64,000 bases of DNA from Pseudomonas sp. R5(2019) (GTDB taxonomy: Bacteria > Pseudomonadota > Gammaproteobacteria > Pseudomonadales > Pseudomonadaceae), in the NCBI RefSeq assembly GCF_009905435.1, contig NZ_JAAAMT010000003.1, positions 186,001 to 250,000 on the forward strand, given 5' to 3'. Position numbers and translations under genes: made by a program. Below, piece by piece: positions 30,541-41,570 of this stretch. Position 1 is the stretch's first letter, and every line of letters starts with the position of its first letter. The notes under the pieces were generated by a model. It did not search any database, was not told the DNA's origin, and worked only from the letters and a program-made list of their open reading frames with translations.

Positions 30541-32073
30541 TCACAGGCTCGGCAGAACCTGTGCCGGCACCAACGTGTTCAATACGCCAGCGGCCAGCAA
30601 TTGGCTCGCGGCTTCAATATCCGGTGCGAAAAAGCGGTCTTTCTCATAGTAAGGCACCTTGGCACGCAAGGCCTGACGGGCCTGCTCAAGCTTGGGCGAG
30701 GTTTTCAGGCCCTCGCGCAGGTCCAGCCCCTGGCAGGCTGCCAGCCACTCGACGGCAAGGATGCCGCGCACGTTCTCAGCCATCTCCCACAGCCGCTTAC
30801 CGGCTGCCGGTGCCATGGAAACGTGATCTTCCTGGTTGGCCGAAGTCGGCAGGCTGTCGACGCTGTGAGGGTGGGCCAGGGCCTTGTTCTCGCTGGCCAG
30901 GGCCGCAGCGGTGACCTGGGCGATCATGAAGCCCGAGTTGACCCCGCCGTTGGCGACCAGAAACGGCGGCAACTGGGACATATGCTTGTCCATCATCAAA
31001 GAGATACGGCGCTCGCTCAGCGAGCCGATCTCGGCGATGGCCAGGGCCAGGTTATCGGCGGCCATGGCCACCGGTTCCGCGTGGAAGTTGCCGCCGGAAA
31101 TCACGTCGCCTTCGGCGGCGAAGACCAACGGGTTATCGGACACCGCGTTGGCCTCGATCGCCAGCACCTCGGCGGCCTGGCGGAACTGGGTCAGGCAGGC
31201 GCCCATGACTTGCGGCTGGCAGCGCAGCGAGTACGGGTCCTGGACCTTGTCGCAGTTGCGGTGCGACTCGGACACTTCGCTGCGCTCACCCAGCAGGTCT
31301 CGGTAGCAGGCAGCAGCGTCGATCTGGCCACGCTGGCCGCGGGCGGCATGGATGCGCGCATCGAAGGGCGAGCGCGAACCCAGTACGGCTTCAACCGTCA
31401 GCGCACCGCAGGCCAGCGCGCCGGCAAACAGGTCTTCGCCTTCGAACAGGCCGCGCAAGGTATAGGCGGTGGACACCTGAGTGCCGTTGAGCAGCGCCAG
31501 GCCTTCCTTCGCCGCCAGGGTCAGGGGCTTGAGGCCCGCCACCGCCAGCGCTTCGGTGGCCGGCAACCATTGGCCCTGATAGCGCGCCTTGCCCTCCCCC
31601 AGCAGCACCAGCGACATGTGCGCCAGCGGCGCCAGATCACCCGAGGCCCCCACCGAGCCCTTGAGCGGGATGTGCGGGTACACCTGTGCATTGATCAGCG
31701 CGATCAAGGCATCGATGACCTGGCGGCGGATGCCGGAGAAGCCACGGCTCAGGCTGTTGACCTTGAGCACCATGATCAAGCGCACCAGCGCGTCATCAAT
31801 CGGAACACCCACGCCCGCGGCGTGAGACAGCACCAGCGAGCGCTGAAGGTTTTCCAGGTCGCTGCTGGCAATGCGGGTCGAAGCCAGCAGGCCGAACCCG
31901 GTGTTGATGCCGTAGGCCGTGCGGTTTTCGGCGAGGATCTGCTCAACGCAGGCGACGCTGTCATCGATCGGCTGATCGGCGCTGGCATCGAGCTTGAGCT
32001 GTACCGGCTGACGGTAGATGGCGCGCAGTTGGGCCAGGGTCAGGGTGCCGGGCTTGAGAGTCAAATCAATCAC
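30541..32073 (-). CDS. hutH: Histidine ammonia-lyase HutH, complete active site
   Basis: HutH removes ammonia from histidine to give urocanate. Length is 510 residues. Ala143-Ser144-Gly145 within [14 protein letters not shown] forms the MIO cofactor. Other active-site residues are present: Tyr in [10 protein letters not shown], His in SHAAGVG, Asn in LLNGTQ, and [11 protein letters not shown] with the catalytic Tyr. This is the working histidase of the locus. The related gene 30 bp upstream lacks the triad. Confidence 0.97.
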   Translation of the reverse strand: MIDLTLKPGTLTLAQLRAIYRQPVQLKLDASADQPIDDSVACVEQILAENRTAYGINTGFGLLASTRIASSDLENLQRSLVLSHAAGVGVPIDDALVRLIMVLKVNSLSRGFSGIRRQVIDALIALINAQVYPHIPLKGSVGASGDLAPLAHMSLVLLGEGKARYQGQWLPATEALAVAGLKPLTLAAKEGLALLNGTQVSTAYTLRGLFEGEDLFAGALACGALTVEAVLGSRSPFDARIHAARGQRGQIDAAACYRDLLGERSEVSESHRNCDKVQDPYSLRCQPQVMGACLTQFRQAAEVLAIEANAVSDNPLVFAAEGDVISGGNFHAEPVAMAADNLALAIAEIGSLSERRISLMMDKHMSQLPPFLVANGGVNSGFMIAQVTAAALASENKALAHPHSVDSLPTSANQEDHVSMAPAAGKRLWEMAENVRGILAVEWLAACQGLDLREGLKTSPKLEQARQALRAKVPYYEKDRFFAPDIEAASQLLAAGVLNTLVPAQVLPSL

Positions 32074-32103
32074 GTTCGTGCTCCGTCGAGAATGGTGTGA
32101 TGG

Positions 32104-33627
32104 CTACTGCAGGCTTGCGAAAGTCGCGTGCAGCAGCGATTCGTCCTTGAGAATATTCACGCTGCTGGCGATGTCCGGCGCCAGCCAGCGGTCCTGGTCG
32201 TAAGCCGGCACGCGCTCGCGCAGCAGTCGCCACGCGCGGGCGGTGCCCTGGCCGAAGCGTCGGTCCTTGAGGAACTCGAAGGCCTGGGCGGCCAGCAGGT
32301 ATTCGATGGCCAGGATCTGGGTGCAGTTTTCCAGCACGCGGTGGAGTTTGAGCGCGGCGTTGGTGCCCATGCTCAGATGATCCTCCTGCAAGCCCGAGGT
32401 GACGTAGTTGTCGATGACCGCCGGTTGTGCCAGTTGGCGGTTTTCGGCGCACAGGGAGGCGGCCACGTACTGGACGATCATCATCCCCGAGTTGACGCCC
32501 GGGGCGCTGACCAGAAAGGCCGGCAAACCGCTGACCAACGGGTTGATCAAGCGGTCGAGGCGCCGTTCGGCAATCGAACCCAGCTCCGCCACCGCAATCG
32601 CCAAAAGGTCGGCTGCCATGGCCACCGACTGACCGTGCGGGTTGGCCTGGGACACCACCCGCCAGGCATCCGGGGTGCCGAGCAGCAAGGGGTTGTCGGT
32701 GGCCGAGTTGAGCTCGGTCTCGATCTGCCGGGCGGCATGCTCCAGTTGGTCGCGCGCGGCGCCGTGCACCTGCGGGATCGAGCGGATGCTCAAGGCGTCC
32801 TGGGTGCGGATGCCGCGGCTGCTGGCGATCACCTCACTACCGTCGAGCAGGCTGCGCAGGTTATGGCCGACCCGTTGCATGCCCGGATGCGGCTTGAGCG
32901 CGATGATCTCGGCATCAAAGGCATCGAGCTGGCCGCGCAGGGCCTCGAAGCTCATGGCACCGGTGATGTCGGCCCATTGGGTCAGGCGTGTAGCGTCGGC
33001 CAGGGCCAGGCAGCTGAGGCCGGTCATGCACGGTGTGCCATTGACCAGGCAGAGCCCGTCCTTGGCGCCCAGTTGCACCGGCGCAAGGCCGGCTTCGGCC
33101 AAGGCCTGCTGGGCCGAAACGATCTGACCGCGATAACTGACCTGGCCCACGCCGAGCAGGCAGATGCTGATGTGGGCCATATGGGTGAGGTAGCCGACCG
33201 AGCCCTGGGACGGCACTTGCGGTGTAATCCCGTGGGTCAGCAAGGCCAGCAGCGCCTCGACCACTCGACGGTGCACGCCGGAGCGGCCGTGGCTGAAGTT
33301 GACGATGGCTGCACAGATAATCGCCCGGGTCTGCTCGACCGCAAGCGCAGGGCCAACGCCGCAAGCGTGACTGAGCAGCGTGTTGCGCGACAGCTGGCTC
33401 AGCTGTTCATCTTCCAGCGACACGTTGCACAGCGCACCCAGCCCGGTGTTGACGCCATAAGCACGCTCACCGCTGGCGACAATGCGCTGCACGATCGCCT
33501 GGGCATTCTCGATCCGCGCCCAGGTCGAGGCGGACAACTCAAGCAGGGCCCCGTGCCGGGCCACCGCTACCACATCCTGCCAACGCACCGATGCATCGGC
33601 GATCACGACTTTCTTGGCAAACGACAT
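32104..33627 (-). CDS. HutH-like protein lacking the MIO triad
   Basis: A 507-residue full-length paralogue of HutH with no frameshift or stop. Most framework residues are kept: AYGVNTGLG, SHACGVG, LVNGTP, PQVHGA, QEDH. At the cofactor site the order is GSVG (142-145) followed directly by YLTHMAH, so exactly Ala-Ser-Gly is missing when aligned with the neighbour. The conserved Tyr of DPYSLRC is also replaced (DALSIRS). It therefore cannot form MIO or act as a normal lyase. In P. fluorescens SBW25 one of two hutH copies is reported as non-functional; this is probably its counterpart (hutH1). The open frame suggests a kept, perhaps non-catalytic, role. Confidence 0.85.
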   Translation of the reverse strand: MSFAKKVVIADASVRWQDVVAVARHGALLELSASTWARIENAQAIVQRIVASGERAYGVNTGLGALCNVSLEDEQLSQLSRNTLLSHACGVGPALAVEQTRAIICAAIVNFSHGRSGVHRRVVEALLALLTHGITPQVPSQGSVGYLTHMAHISICLLGVGQVSYRGQIVSAQQALAEAGLAPVQLGAKDGLCLVNGTPCMTGLSCLALADATRLTQWADITGAMSFEALRGQLDAFDAEIIALKPHPGMQRVGHNLRSLLDGSEVIASSRGIRTQDALSIRSIPQVHGAARDQLEHAARQIETELNSATDNPLLLGTPDAWRVVSQANPHGQSVAMAADLLAIAVAELGSIAERRLDRLINPLVSGLPAFLVSAPGVNSGMMIVQYVAASLCAENRQLAQPAVIDNYVTSGLQEDHLSMGTNAALKLHRVLENCTQILAIEYLLAAQAFEFLKDRRFGQGTARAWRLLRERVPAYDQDRWLAPDIASSVNILKDESLLHATFASLQ

Positions 33628-33639
33628 CCGCGCGTTTCC

Positions 33640-34470
33640 TTATAGAGTGGCTACCCGACGCTGCACGAAACGATCGACATAGTCGTCGGCAGGCTGGTGA
33701 AGAATTTCCTTCGGCGTCCCGACCTGGATCAGGCGGCCGTCCTTGAGAATGGCGATGCGATTGCCGATACGGACCGCCTCGTCCAGGTCATGGGTGATAA
33801 AGACGATGGTCTTGTGCAGCGTCTTTTGCAGTTCCAGCAACTGGTCCTGCATTTCGGCGCGGATCAGCGGGTCGAGGGCGCTGAAGGCTTCGTCCATCAG
33901 GATGATGTCGGTGTCGGCGGCCAGCGCACGGGCCAGGCCCACACGCTGGCGCATGCCACCGGACAACTGATGCGGGTAGGACTTCTCGTAGCCCTTCAAG
34001 CCCACCGTGTTGATCCAGTGCAGGGCGCGCTCGGTGCACAGGGCCTTGTCTTCGCCACGCACCTTGAGGCCGTAGGCGACGTTATCCAGTACGTTTTTGT
34101 GCGGCAGCAGGCCGAAGCTCTGGAACACCATGCTGATCTTGCGCCGGCGGAATTCGCGCAGGGCCTGCATGTCGTAGCGCAGGATGTCTTCACCATCGAC
34201 CAGGATCTCGCCGCTGGTGGGATCGATCAGGCGGTTGAAGTGACGCACCAGGGTGGACTTGCCCGAGCCGGACAAGCCCATGATCACAAAGATTTCACCG
34301 CTGCCGATCGACAGCGACAAGTCATTGACCCCGACCACGCAACCGGTCTCGGCCAATACCTGCTCTTTGCTCTTGCTCTGGCGAATCATCGCCAGAGCGT
34401 CGTCGGCGCGGGCACCGAAGATCTTGAAGACGTTCTTGACGACGATCTTGTTCATGGTTGCGCTGCTCAT
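33640..34470 (-). CDS. hutV: Histidine ABC transporter ATP-binding protein HutV
   Basis: A ProV-like ABC ATPase of 276 residues that powers histidine import. Walker [10 protein letters not shown], signature LSGGMRQR and Walker [13 protein letters not shown] are intact. The ATG at 34470 overlaps the hutW stop by 4 bases and has GAGGTG upstream; an internal ATG at 34455 is less likely. It lacks long CBS domains. Confidence 0.93.
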   Translation of the reverse strand: MSSATMNKIVVKNVFKIFGARADDALAMIRQSKSKEQVLAETGCVVGVNDLSLSIGSGEIFVIMGLSGSGKSTLVRHFNRLIDPTSGEILVDGEDILRYDMQALREFRRRKISMVFQSFGLLPHKNVLDNVAYGLKVRGEDKALCTERALHWINTVGLKGYEKSYPHQLSGGMRQRVGLARALAADTDIILMDEAFSALDPLIRAEMQDQLLELQKTLHKTIVFITHDLDEAVRIGNRIAILKDGRLIQVGTPKEILHQPADDYVDRFVQRRVATL

Positions 34471-35318
34471 TTGCTCACCTCATGGCGTGGCCGGCCATAC
34501 GCCTGGGTAATGCGGTCGATCACGACGGCGAGAATCACAATGGCCAGGCCCGCTTCCAGGCCGCGGCCGACGTTCAGGGTCTGGATGCCCACCAGCACGT
34601 CTTCACCCAAGCCACGGGCACCGATCATCGAGGCGATCACCACCATCGACAGGGCCATCATGGTGGTCTGGTTGATGCCGGCCATGATGCTCGGCAGGGC
34701 CAGCGGCAGTTGCACGCCGAACAGCTGCTGCATGCGGTTGGCACCAAAGGCGTTAATGGCCTCCATCACTTCGCCGTCCACCTGGCGGATGCCCAGGTCA
34801 GTCAGGCGGATCAGCGGCGGCGCCGCGTAGATCACGGTGGCGAAAATCGCCGGGACCTTGCCCAAACCGAACAGCATCAGCACCGGGATCAGGTACACGA
34901 AGCTGGGCATGGTTTGCATGATGTCGAGCAACGGCATCAACACCGAACGCAGGCGATTGCTTCGCGCCGACAGAATGCCCAGCGGAATGCCCACCAGCAC
35001 CGAAATGATGGTCGCCACCAGCATCAGCGCCAGGGTTTGCATGAGCTTGTCCCACAGCCCCACCGCACCGACCAGGAACAGCAAACCGACGATGATGACG
35101 GTAGGCAGCACGCGCCGGGTGGCGTGCCAGGCGATGCCGCCGATGATTGCCAGCATCAGCCACCAGGGCGTCATGCGCAGCAGGCCTTCCAGGTTGACGA
35201 TGGCCCACAGCAACGTGTCGGATATCTGCCGGAACACATCGCCGTAGTTGGTCACCAGCGCATCGACCCAGCTGTTGACCCAGTCAGCGATGGAGAACGT
35301 GAAGTTTTCGGGAAACAT
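34467..35318 (-). CDS. hutW: Histidine ABC transporter permease HutW
   Basis: A ProW-like permease of 283 residues from the ATG at 35318 ([13 protein letters not shown]). It has several membrane helices (about 70-270) and a coupling loop around [20 protein letters not shown]. An upstream ATG at 35363 is rejected because it lacks a fit to the family. It lies between hutX and hutV in the operon. Confidence 0.92.
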   Translation of the reverse strand: MFPENFTFSIADWVNSWVDALVTNYGDVFRQISDTLLWAIVNLEGLLRMTPWWLMLAIIGGIAWHATRRVLPTVIIVGLLFLVGAVGLWDKLMQTLALMLVATIISVLVGIPLGILSARSNRLRSVLMPLLDIMQTMPSFVYLIPVLMLFGLGKVPAIFATVIYAAPPLIRLTDLGIRQVDGEVMEAINAFGANRMQQLFGVQLPLALPSIMAGINQTTMMALSMVVIASMIGARGLGEDVLVGIQTLNVGRGLEAGLAIVILAVVIDRITQAYGRPRHEVSK

Positions 35319-35384
35319 AGGAAACTCTCGATCAAGTGAGATACCGGTGTGGCCCCTGCTCACTGTCTGGGGCCACCTCGTGAA

Positions 35385-36353
35385 TCAAAGTGCTGCTTCG
35401 ATCTTTTTGGCGGCCTCTTCGCTGACCCAGGCATGCCAGACTTCAGGGTGCTCCTTGAGGAACAGCTTGGCCAGCTTGGGCGATTCGATCCGCTCTTTGG
35501 TCATGCGCGCCAGGTTCTGGTTAAGCAGGTCGATGGGCAGGCTGACCTTTTCCAGCACGGCGACCAGTTCTGGCGCCTGCTCGTGAAAGGTCTTGGACAA
35601 GCCCACCTTGATGGTCACCGACTTATCCACGCCAGGCTTCTCGTCCAGCTTGACCAGATCGACCTGGCCCATCAGCGGCGTCGGCGACCAGTAGTAGAAC
35701 AGGATGGGTTCGCCACGCTTGTAGCTCGACAGCACGGCGGCATCCAGCGCAGGTCCCGTGCCTGGGCGGAAGTTGGTGTAGGTGCTGTCCAGGCCGTAGC
35801 TCTTGAGCATTTCGCTGTTGTCCAGCTCGCAGGTCCAGCCGGCCGGGCAGTTATAGAAGCGGCCTTTGCTCGGCTCTTCCTGGTCCTTGAACACCTGGGC
35901 GTATTGGCCAAGGTCAGCAATCGCCTTGAGGTTCGGTGCCTTGGCTTCGAGCTTGCGCTTGGCATCGCCTTCGATCACGTAACGGGGCACGTACCAGCCT
36001 TCGACAGCGCCCACCACCGGTGAGCCGACACCGACCACCTTGCCGGCGGCCTCGGCCTTTTTCCAGACCTCGCTGCGGCCGACCCACTCCTCGGCGAACA
36101 CTTGGATATCGTTGGTGCCCAAGGCGTTTTCCATGGTGATGGAGTTACCGGGCAGGCTGTCGGTTTCGCAGCCGTAGCCGTTTTTCAGCACAAACTGCAT
36201 CACGTCGGTGAGCAGCATGCCGCTTTCCCAATTCAGCCCGGCAAACTTCACCGGTTTGCCAGACTCGCACCAGCCTGCCGCCTGACTGGCGCCAGCACTT
36301 GCCAACAGCCCGAAGGAAACCATCAAGGTCAGCAGGGTCTTTGTCATTTTCAT
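35385..36353 (-). CDS. hutX: Histidine ABC transporter periplasmic binding protein HutX
   Basis: A ProX/OpuAC-type binding protein of 322 residues. GGAGC lies 7 bp before the ATG at 36353. A signal peptide (MKMTKTLLTLMVSFGLLASA...) is cut near ASQA-AG. The mature start GWCESGKPVKFAGLNWESGM and the Trp-rich motifs fit the family. Cysteines near NCPAGWTCEL may form a disulfide. First transporter gene after hutU, 153 bp downstream. Confidence 0.92.
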   Translation of the reverse strand: MKMTKTLLTLMVSFGLLASAGASQAAGWCESGKPVKFAGLNWESGMLLTDVMQFVLKNGYGCETDSLPGNSITMENALGTNDIQVFAEEWVGRSEVWKKAEAAGKVVGVGSPVVGAVEGWYVPRYVIEGDAKRKLEAKAPNLKAIADLGQYAQVFKDQEEPSKGRFYNCPAGWTCELDNSEMLKSYGLDSTYTNFRPGTGPALDAAVLSSYKRGEPILFYYWSPTPLMGQVDLVKLDEKPGVDKSVTIKVGLSKTFHEQAPELVAVLEKVSLPIDLLNQNLARMTKERIESPKLAKLFLKEHPEVWHAWVSEEAAKKIEAAL

Positions 36354-36506
36354 TGTGACGCTCCTAAACATGAACGTGGATTAGCCTCGGGGATGCATTC
36401 GATCGAACGCTTGCAACACGGTCAGTTGTATCCGCCATGAAACTACCCTCGAGCACCGCCACCTGGGGTGGCGGCGGTCACCGTTATCAGCAGAGATTCA
36501 AAGGGT

Positions 36507-38192
<1,686 letters not shown>

Positions 38193-38317
38193 GAATAAGA
38201 CTCCTCAGCGATCAATCCAAACCAACCCAGGCAGTGGGCAAGTGGTGCCTGCCAACGCAGGCGAATTCGGGGGTAACAGCGGGCTGTCCTGGCCACTCAT
38301 ACGAACACATCTTTACT

Positions 38318-38327
38318 TGTACATACA
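38318..38327. promoter_or_regulatory. HutC operator at the hutU transcription start
   Basis: TGTACATACA fits TGTA-N2-TACA within the palindrome CTTGTACATACAAG. It lies 8 bp downstream of the -12 element of the sigma-54 site, so a bound repressor would cover the start point. Confidence 0.75.
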
Positions 38328-38332
38328 AGCAT

Positions 38333-38351
38333 ATGCAATCGGGCGGCCAAC
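38333..38351 (-). promoter_or_regulatory. Sigma-54 promoter of the hutU operon
   Basis: On the minus strand TTGGCCGCCCGATTGCAT has GG and GC with exactly 10 bp between (GG at 38348-38347, GC at 38336-38335) and good -24 and -12 boxes. hutU of P. fluorescens is known to use sigma-54 with CbrAB or NtrBC. Confidence 0.75.
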
Positions 38352-38553
38352 TTTGAAACGCTTGAGGGTTTTGGCAGGGGGAAAAGGGCTCGGGGCTTTT
38401 GTTTCAGGGCTTTGCGGGGGAGGAGAAAAATCGGTGGAGTTGAATCGGCAGAGAGACAGCGGGGGGTATTGCGCTGAATTGGGGCGTTCGGTAACAGTGT
38501 GCGTGGGGTTGGTGCGAAAAACGGGTACATCTTTCGAAGATTGTATGGACCCC

Positions 38554-38633
38554 ATCGCGAGCAAGCTTTGCTCCCACATCTCCACACAAATATTGTGGGG
38601 GTTCACCCTGTGGGAGCAAAGCCTGCTCGCGAT
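38554..38633. repeat. REP pair adjoining the hutD stop
   Basis: ATCGCGAGCAAGCTTTGCTC at 38554 and its inverted partner ending at 38633 lie 5 bp from the hutD stop codon. It may act as the 3' end structure of hutCD. Confidence 0.85.
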
Positions 38634-38638
38634 AGCGA

Positions 38639-39205
38639 TTACAGCGGCGACAACTCAATCAGGCAGCAACGCCCATCCAGCACCAGCTCGATCAACTGCT
38701 CATTACCGCTGACCTGCACACAATCATGCTTACCCAGCTGCGCTTCAAAAGTACCGCCGACGGTGACCTGATCCCCTGCAGCAAACACCAGCACCGTCTG
38801 CGCCGAGCTGAACAGCCGCGCCGGACCGTCCAACCACTGCAACCGCGCACGGTAACGCTCAGGCGAATAAATCAGATTGAAATCCCGAATCGGCCCACCC
38901 AGCAACGTACTGGACACAACGCTTTCACCCCTGAAGGCAAAGGCATCAAAGGGTAACAACGGCCGAGAATCCTGGCCGTCGACAGTCAAGGTCATGCCGT
39001 CGCCCTGAAGCACGGTGATCAACCGCTGGTAACCGGCAAAACTTGAAAACCCACCCGACTCGGCAATGTCGGCAATCGACAGGCGCCAGCCGAAGCCGTC
39101 CAGCCCCTGCCCCGCATCGCGGGTGATTTCCTCGGTACTGCCACCGCCGTTTTTCCACGGCATGCGCGGGTAATCGGCCGCGCGCAACACGTTCAATTTG
39201 CTCAT
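38639..39205 (-). CDS. hutD: HutD family protein
   Basis: A cupin-fold protein of 188 residues. HutD is thought to limit hut expression, perhaps by binding a pathway intermediate; the mechanism is not settled. The start MSKLNVLRAADYPRMPWKNGGGSTEEI and the region FNLIYSPERYRA are conserved. It overlaps hutC by 4 bases, forming a two-gene hutCD unit. Confidence 0.92.
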   Translation of the reverse strand: MSKLNVLRAADYPRMPWKNGGGSTEEITRDAGQGLDGFGWRLSIADIAESGGFSSFAGYQRLITVLQGDGMTLTVDGQDSRPLLPFDAFAFRGESVVSSTLLGGPIRDFNLIYSPERYRARLQWLDGPARLFSSAQTVLVFAAGDQVTVGGTFEAQLGKHDCVQVSGNEQLIELVLDGRCCLIELSPL

Positions 39206-39951
39206 TTACTGAATCGTCCTTCCAAACGATGACGGGAACCAGGGTGGATCAAACGGGCGACCATCACCGGCTGACGGCCCGACCAGGTGCGCCGCTTGAT
39301 CAGCAGGCACGGCTCGCCGCGCTCGATCTGCAGCAGCTTGCACTCCTCGGGATCGGCCAGGATCGCCTCGACCACGTGCTCGCCTTCGGTCAATGGCGCG
39401 ACCTGGGACAGGTAGGCGTACGGCGTTTGCAGGGTGAAGTCCTGCTTGAGGTAGTCCGGCGCGACTTGAGCGTTGACGTAGCGGTCTTCGATTTGCACGG
39501 CGATGTCGTTTTCGTAATGCACGATCAAGGAGTGATAAACCTTCTGGCCTTCGCGCATGTCCAGCGCCACGGCGCGCTCGGAGCCGGCCGGCTCTTCACC
39601 CAGGTGCACCACCTTGCAAGTATGCCGGTGGCCGCGCGAGGCGATCTCGTCGGCGATGTTGTGCACCTCGAACAATGCCGACTGGGTCTTGGGCTCGGCC
39701 ACGAAGGTGCCGACGCCTTGCATCCGCACCAGCAAGCCTTCGGCGGTGAGTTCGCGCAGGGCACGGTTGATGGTCATGCGACTGAAACCCAGCTGGCTGA
39801 CCAGTTCGCTCTCTGACGGCACACGGTGGTGCGGCGGCCAGGTGCCGTTCTGGATCTGCAGGGCAATCATCTGTTTCACGCGCGCATACAGGGGCGCCGG
39901 ACTATCGCCCATTTGGGCAACCAGCGCTGAAACGACAGGCGGAGTCGGCAC
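39202..39951 (-). CDS. hutC: Histidine utilisation repressor HutC (GntR family)
   Basis: HutC represses hut genes and is released by urocanate. The GTG at 39951 ((M)PTPPVVSALVAQMG) gives 249 residues and has AAGGA upstream; the longer frame to 40032 would run into the operator and is rejected. A GntR winged helix covers about residues 15-85 (HHRVPSESELVSQLGFSRMTINRALRELTAEGLL), split here for length. A UTRA ligand domain fills the rest. It is divergent from hutF. Confidence 0.95.
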   Translation of the reverse strand: MPTPPVVSALVAQMGDSPAPLYARVKQMIALQIQNGTWPPHHRVPSESELVSQLGFSRMTINRALRELTAEGLLVRMQGVGTFVAEPKTQSALFEVHNIADEIASRGHRHTCKVVHLGEEPAGSERAVALDMREGQKVYHSLIVHYENDIAVQIEDRYVNAQVAPDYLKQDFTLQTPYAYLSQVAPLTEGEHVVEAILADPEECKLLQIERGEPCLLIKRRTWSGRQPVMVARLIHPGSRHRLEGRFSK

Positions 39952-40015
39952 GGTAATTCCTTGTTCGAAAAGTTTGATCGATAGCTTGCCGGAGTTTACC
40001 CAGCAGGCAAACGTC

Positions 40016-40031
40016 TGTATATGTATATACA
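40016..40031. promoter_or_regulatory. HutC operator between hutC and hutF
   Basis: TGTATATGTATATACA includes TGTATATACA (40022-40031), which fits TGTA-N2-TACA. It lies 26 bp before the hutF start and could control both divergent promoters, including that of hutC itself. Confidence 0.75.
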
Positions 40032-40056
40032 AATAAACACGATGAGGTGCCGACCG

Positions 40057-41421
40057 ATGCCCGCTTTCTTTGCCGAACGCGCGTTGTTGCCTAGTGGATG
40101 GGCGAATGATGTAAGACTTGAGGTCAGCGCCGATGGACGCTTGACCGCCATCCAGGCCAACGCCAGCGCCGACGGCGCCGAACGTGTGAGCGGCCCGCTG
40201 CTGCCGGGCATGCCCAACCTACACTCCCACGCTTTCCAGCGGGCCATGGCAGGGCTGGCGGAAGTGGCTGGCAACCCCAACGACAGCTTCTGGACCTGGC
40301 GCGATTTGATGTACCGCCTGGTCGGCAAGATCAGCCCGGAGCAGATGGGCGTCATCGCCCGCCAGCTGTACATCGAAATGCTCAAGGCCGGCTACACCTC
40401 GGTCGCAGAATTCCACTACGTGCACCATGACACCCACGGCAAGGCCTACGCCGACCCGGCCGAGCTATCACACCGAGTCAGCCAGGCGGCCGTTGACGCG
40501 GGCATCGGCCTGACGCTTTTGCCGGTGCTTTACAGTCACTCGGGCTTTGGCGGCCAGACCCCGAATGAGGGGCAGCGGCGCTTTATCAACAGCACTGAAA
40601 GCTACCTGGCGTTGCAGGCCCGACTGGCCCCGCTGATCGCCGCACAACCGGCCCAGCAACTGGGGCTGTGCTTCCACTCGCTGCGCGCCGTTACACCTGA
40701 ACAAATCAGTCAGGTATTAGCTGACAGTGATCGCCACTGCCCGGTTCATATCCACATCGCCGAACAGCAGAAGGAAGTCGATGACTGCCTGAGCTGGAGT
40801 GGTCGCCGGCCGCTGCAGTGGCTGTACGAGCATGTCGAGGTGAATGAGCGCTGGTGCCTGGTCCATGCCACTCACGCCAACCCCGAAGAAGTCAGCCTGA
40901 TGGCCCGCAGCCGGGCCGTGGCCGGGCTGTGCCTGACCACCGAGGCCAACCTGGGCGACGGGATTTTCCCGGCCGTGGATTTCATCGCCCAGGGTGGTCG
41001 CCTTGGCATCGGCTCGGACAGCCATGTGTCGTTGAGCGTGGTGGAAGAACTGCGCTGGCTGGAATACGGCCAGCGCCTGCGCGACCAGCGCCGTAACCGG
41101 CTCTATCGCCAGGACCAGCCGATGGTTGGCCGCACCTTGTTCGACGCTGCGCTGGCCGGTGGCGCACAGGCGATGGGGCAGCCGGTCGGTGCGCTGGAAG
41201 TGGGCAAGCGGGCGGACTGGCTGGTGCTCGATGGCAACGACCCCTATCTCGCCACCGCCAGCGACGATGCGATCCTGAACCGCTGGTTGTTTGCCGGTGG
41301 GGATCGTCAGGTGCGGGATGTGATGGTCAATGGTGTGTGGGTGGTGCGCGAGGGGCGGCATGCCGGTGAGCAGGAAAGCGCCCAAGCCTTTACCCAAGTA
41401 CTACGCCAACTACTCGGCTGA
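40057..41421 (+). CDS. hutF: Formimidoylglutamate deiminase HutF
   Basis: HutF converts formiminoglutamate to N-formylglutamate with release of ammonia, feeding HutG. The ATG at 40057 (MPAFFAERALLPSGWA) gives 454 residues; GAGGTG lies 7 bp upstream. Earlier in-frame ATGs at 40021 and 40042 overlap the operator or lack a site. The amidohydrolase metal motif is MPNLHSHAFQRAMAG, and GSDSHVSLS carries a conserved Asp. Confidence 0.96.
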   Translation: MPAFFAERALLPSGWANDVRLEVSADGRLTAIQANASADGAERVSGPLLPGMPNLHSHAFQRAMAGLAEVAGNPNDSFWTWRDLMYRLVGKISPEQMGVIARQLYIEMLKAGYTSVAEFHYVHHDTHGKAYADPAELSHRVSQAAVDAGIGLTLLPVLYSHSGFGGQTPNEGQRRFINSTESYLALQARLAPLIAAQPAQQLGLCFHSLRAVTPEQISQVLADSDRHCPVHIHIAEQQKEVDDCLSWSGRRPLQWLYEHVEVNERWCLVHATHANPEEVSLMARSRAVAGLCLTTEANLGDGIFPAVDFIAQGGRLGIGSDSHVSLSVVEELRWLEYGQRLRDQRRNRLYRQDQPMVGRTLFDAALAGGAQAMGQPVGALEVGKRADWLVLDGNDPYLATASDDAILNRWLFAGGDRQVRDVMVNGVWVVREGRHAGEQESAQAFTQVLRQLLG

Positions 41422-41434
41422 CACCCACCCATCC

Positions 41435-41527
41435 TGTAGGAGCCGGCTTTAGCCGCGAAGGCCTGCGCAAGCAGGCCCATCGATTGGGGCCGCTACGCGC
41501 CCCATCGCGGCTAAAGCCGGCTCCTAC
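41435..41527. repeat. REP pair, GGAGCCGGCTTTAGCC type
   Basis: Inverted copies of TAGGAGCCGGCTTTAGCCGC at 41435-41459 and 41504-41527. This is a distinct REP family from the GCGGATTTATCCGC units elsewhere in the window. Confidence 0.85.
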
Positions 41528-41570
41528 GGTCATGCCAGTCGTGCCAACCGAGCCAGTCGGGCGGGAAAAA

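Larger units (their letters stand above)
38193..38638. other. hutU promoter and leader region
   Basis: A 446 bp stretch without a gene. It carries the 130-base leader of hutU, a HutC operator, a sigma-54 site and a REP pair. The part at 38352-38553 is purine-rich on the plus strand and may hold activator sites (CbrB, NtrC), but none is clear. Short open frames here are not credible genes. Confidence 0.7.

Noticed and set aside
30298..32100. A 600-codon plus-strand frame
   Set aside because: It is the mirror frame of hutI and hutH; both minus-strand proteins have complete motifs.
30541..33627. Two hutH genes as an assembly duplication
   Set aside because: The two proteins differ throughout and one lacks the cofactor triad, so they are old paralogues.
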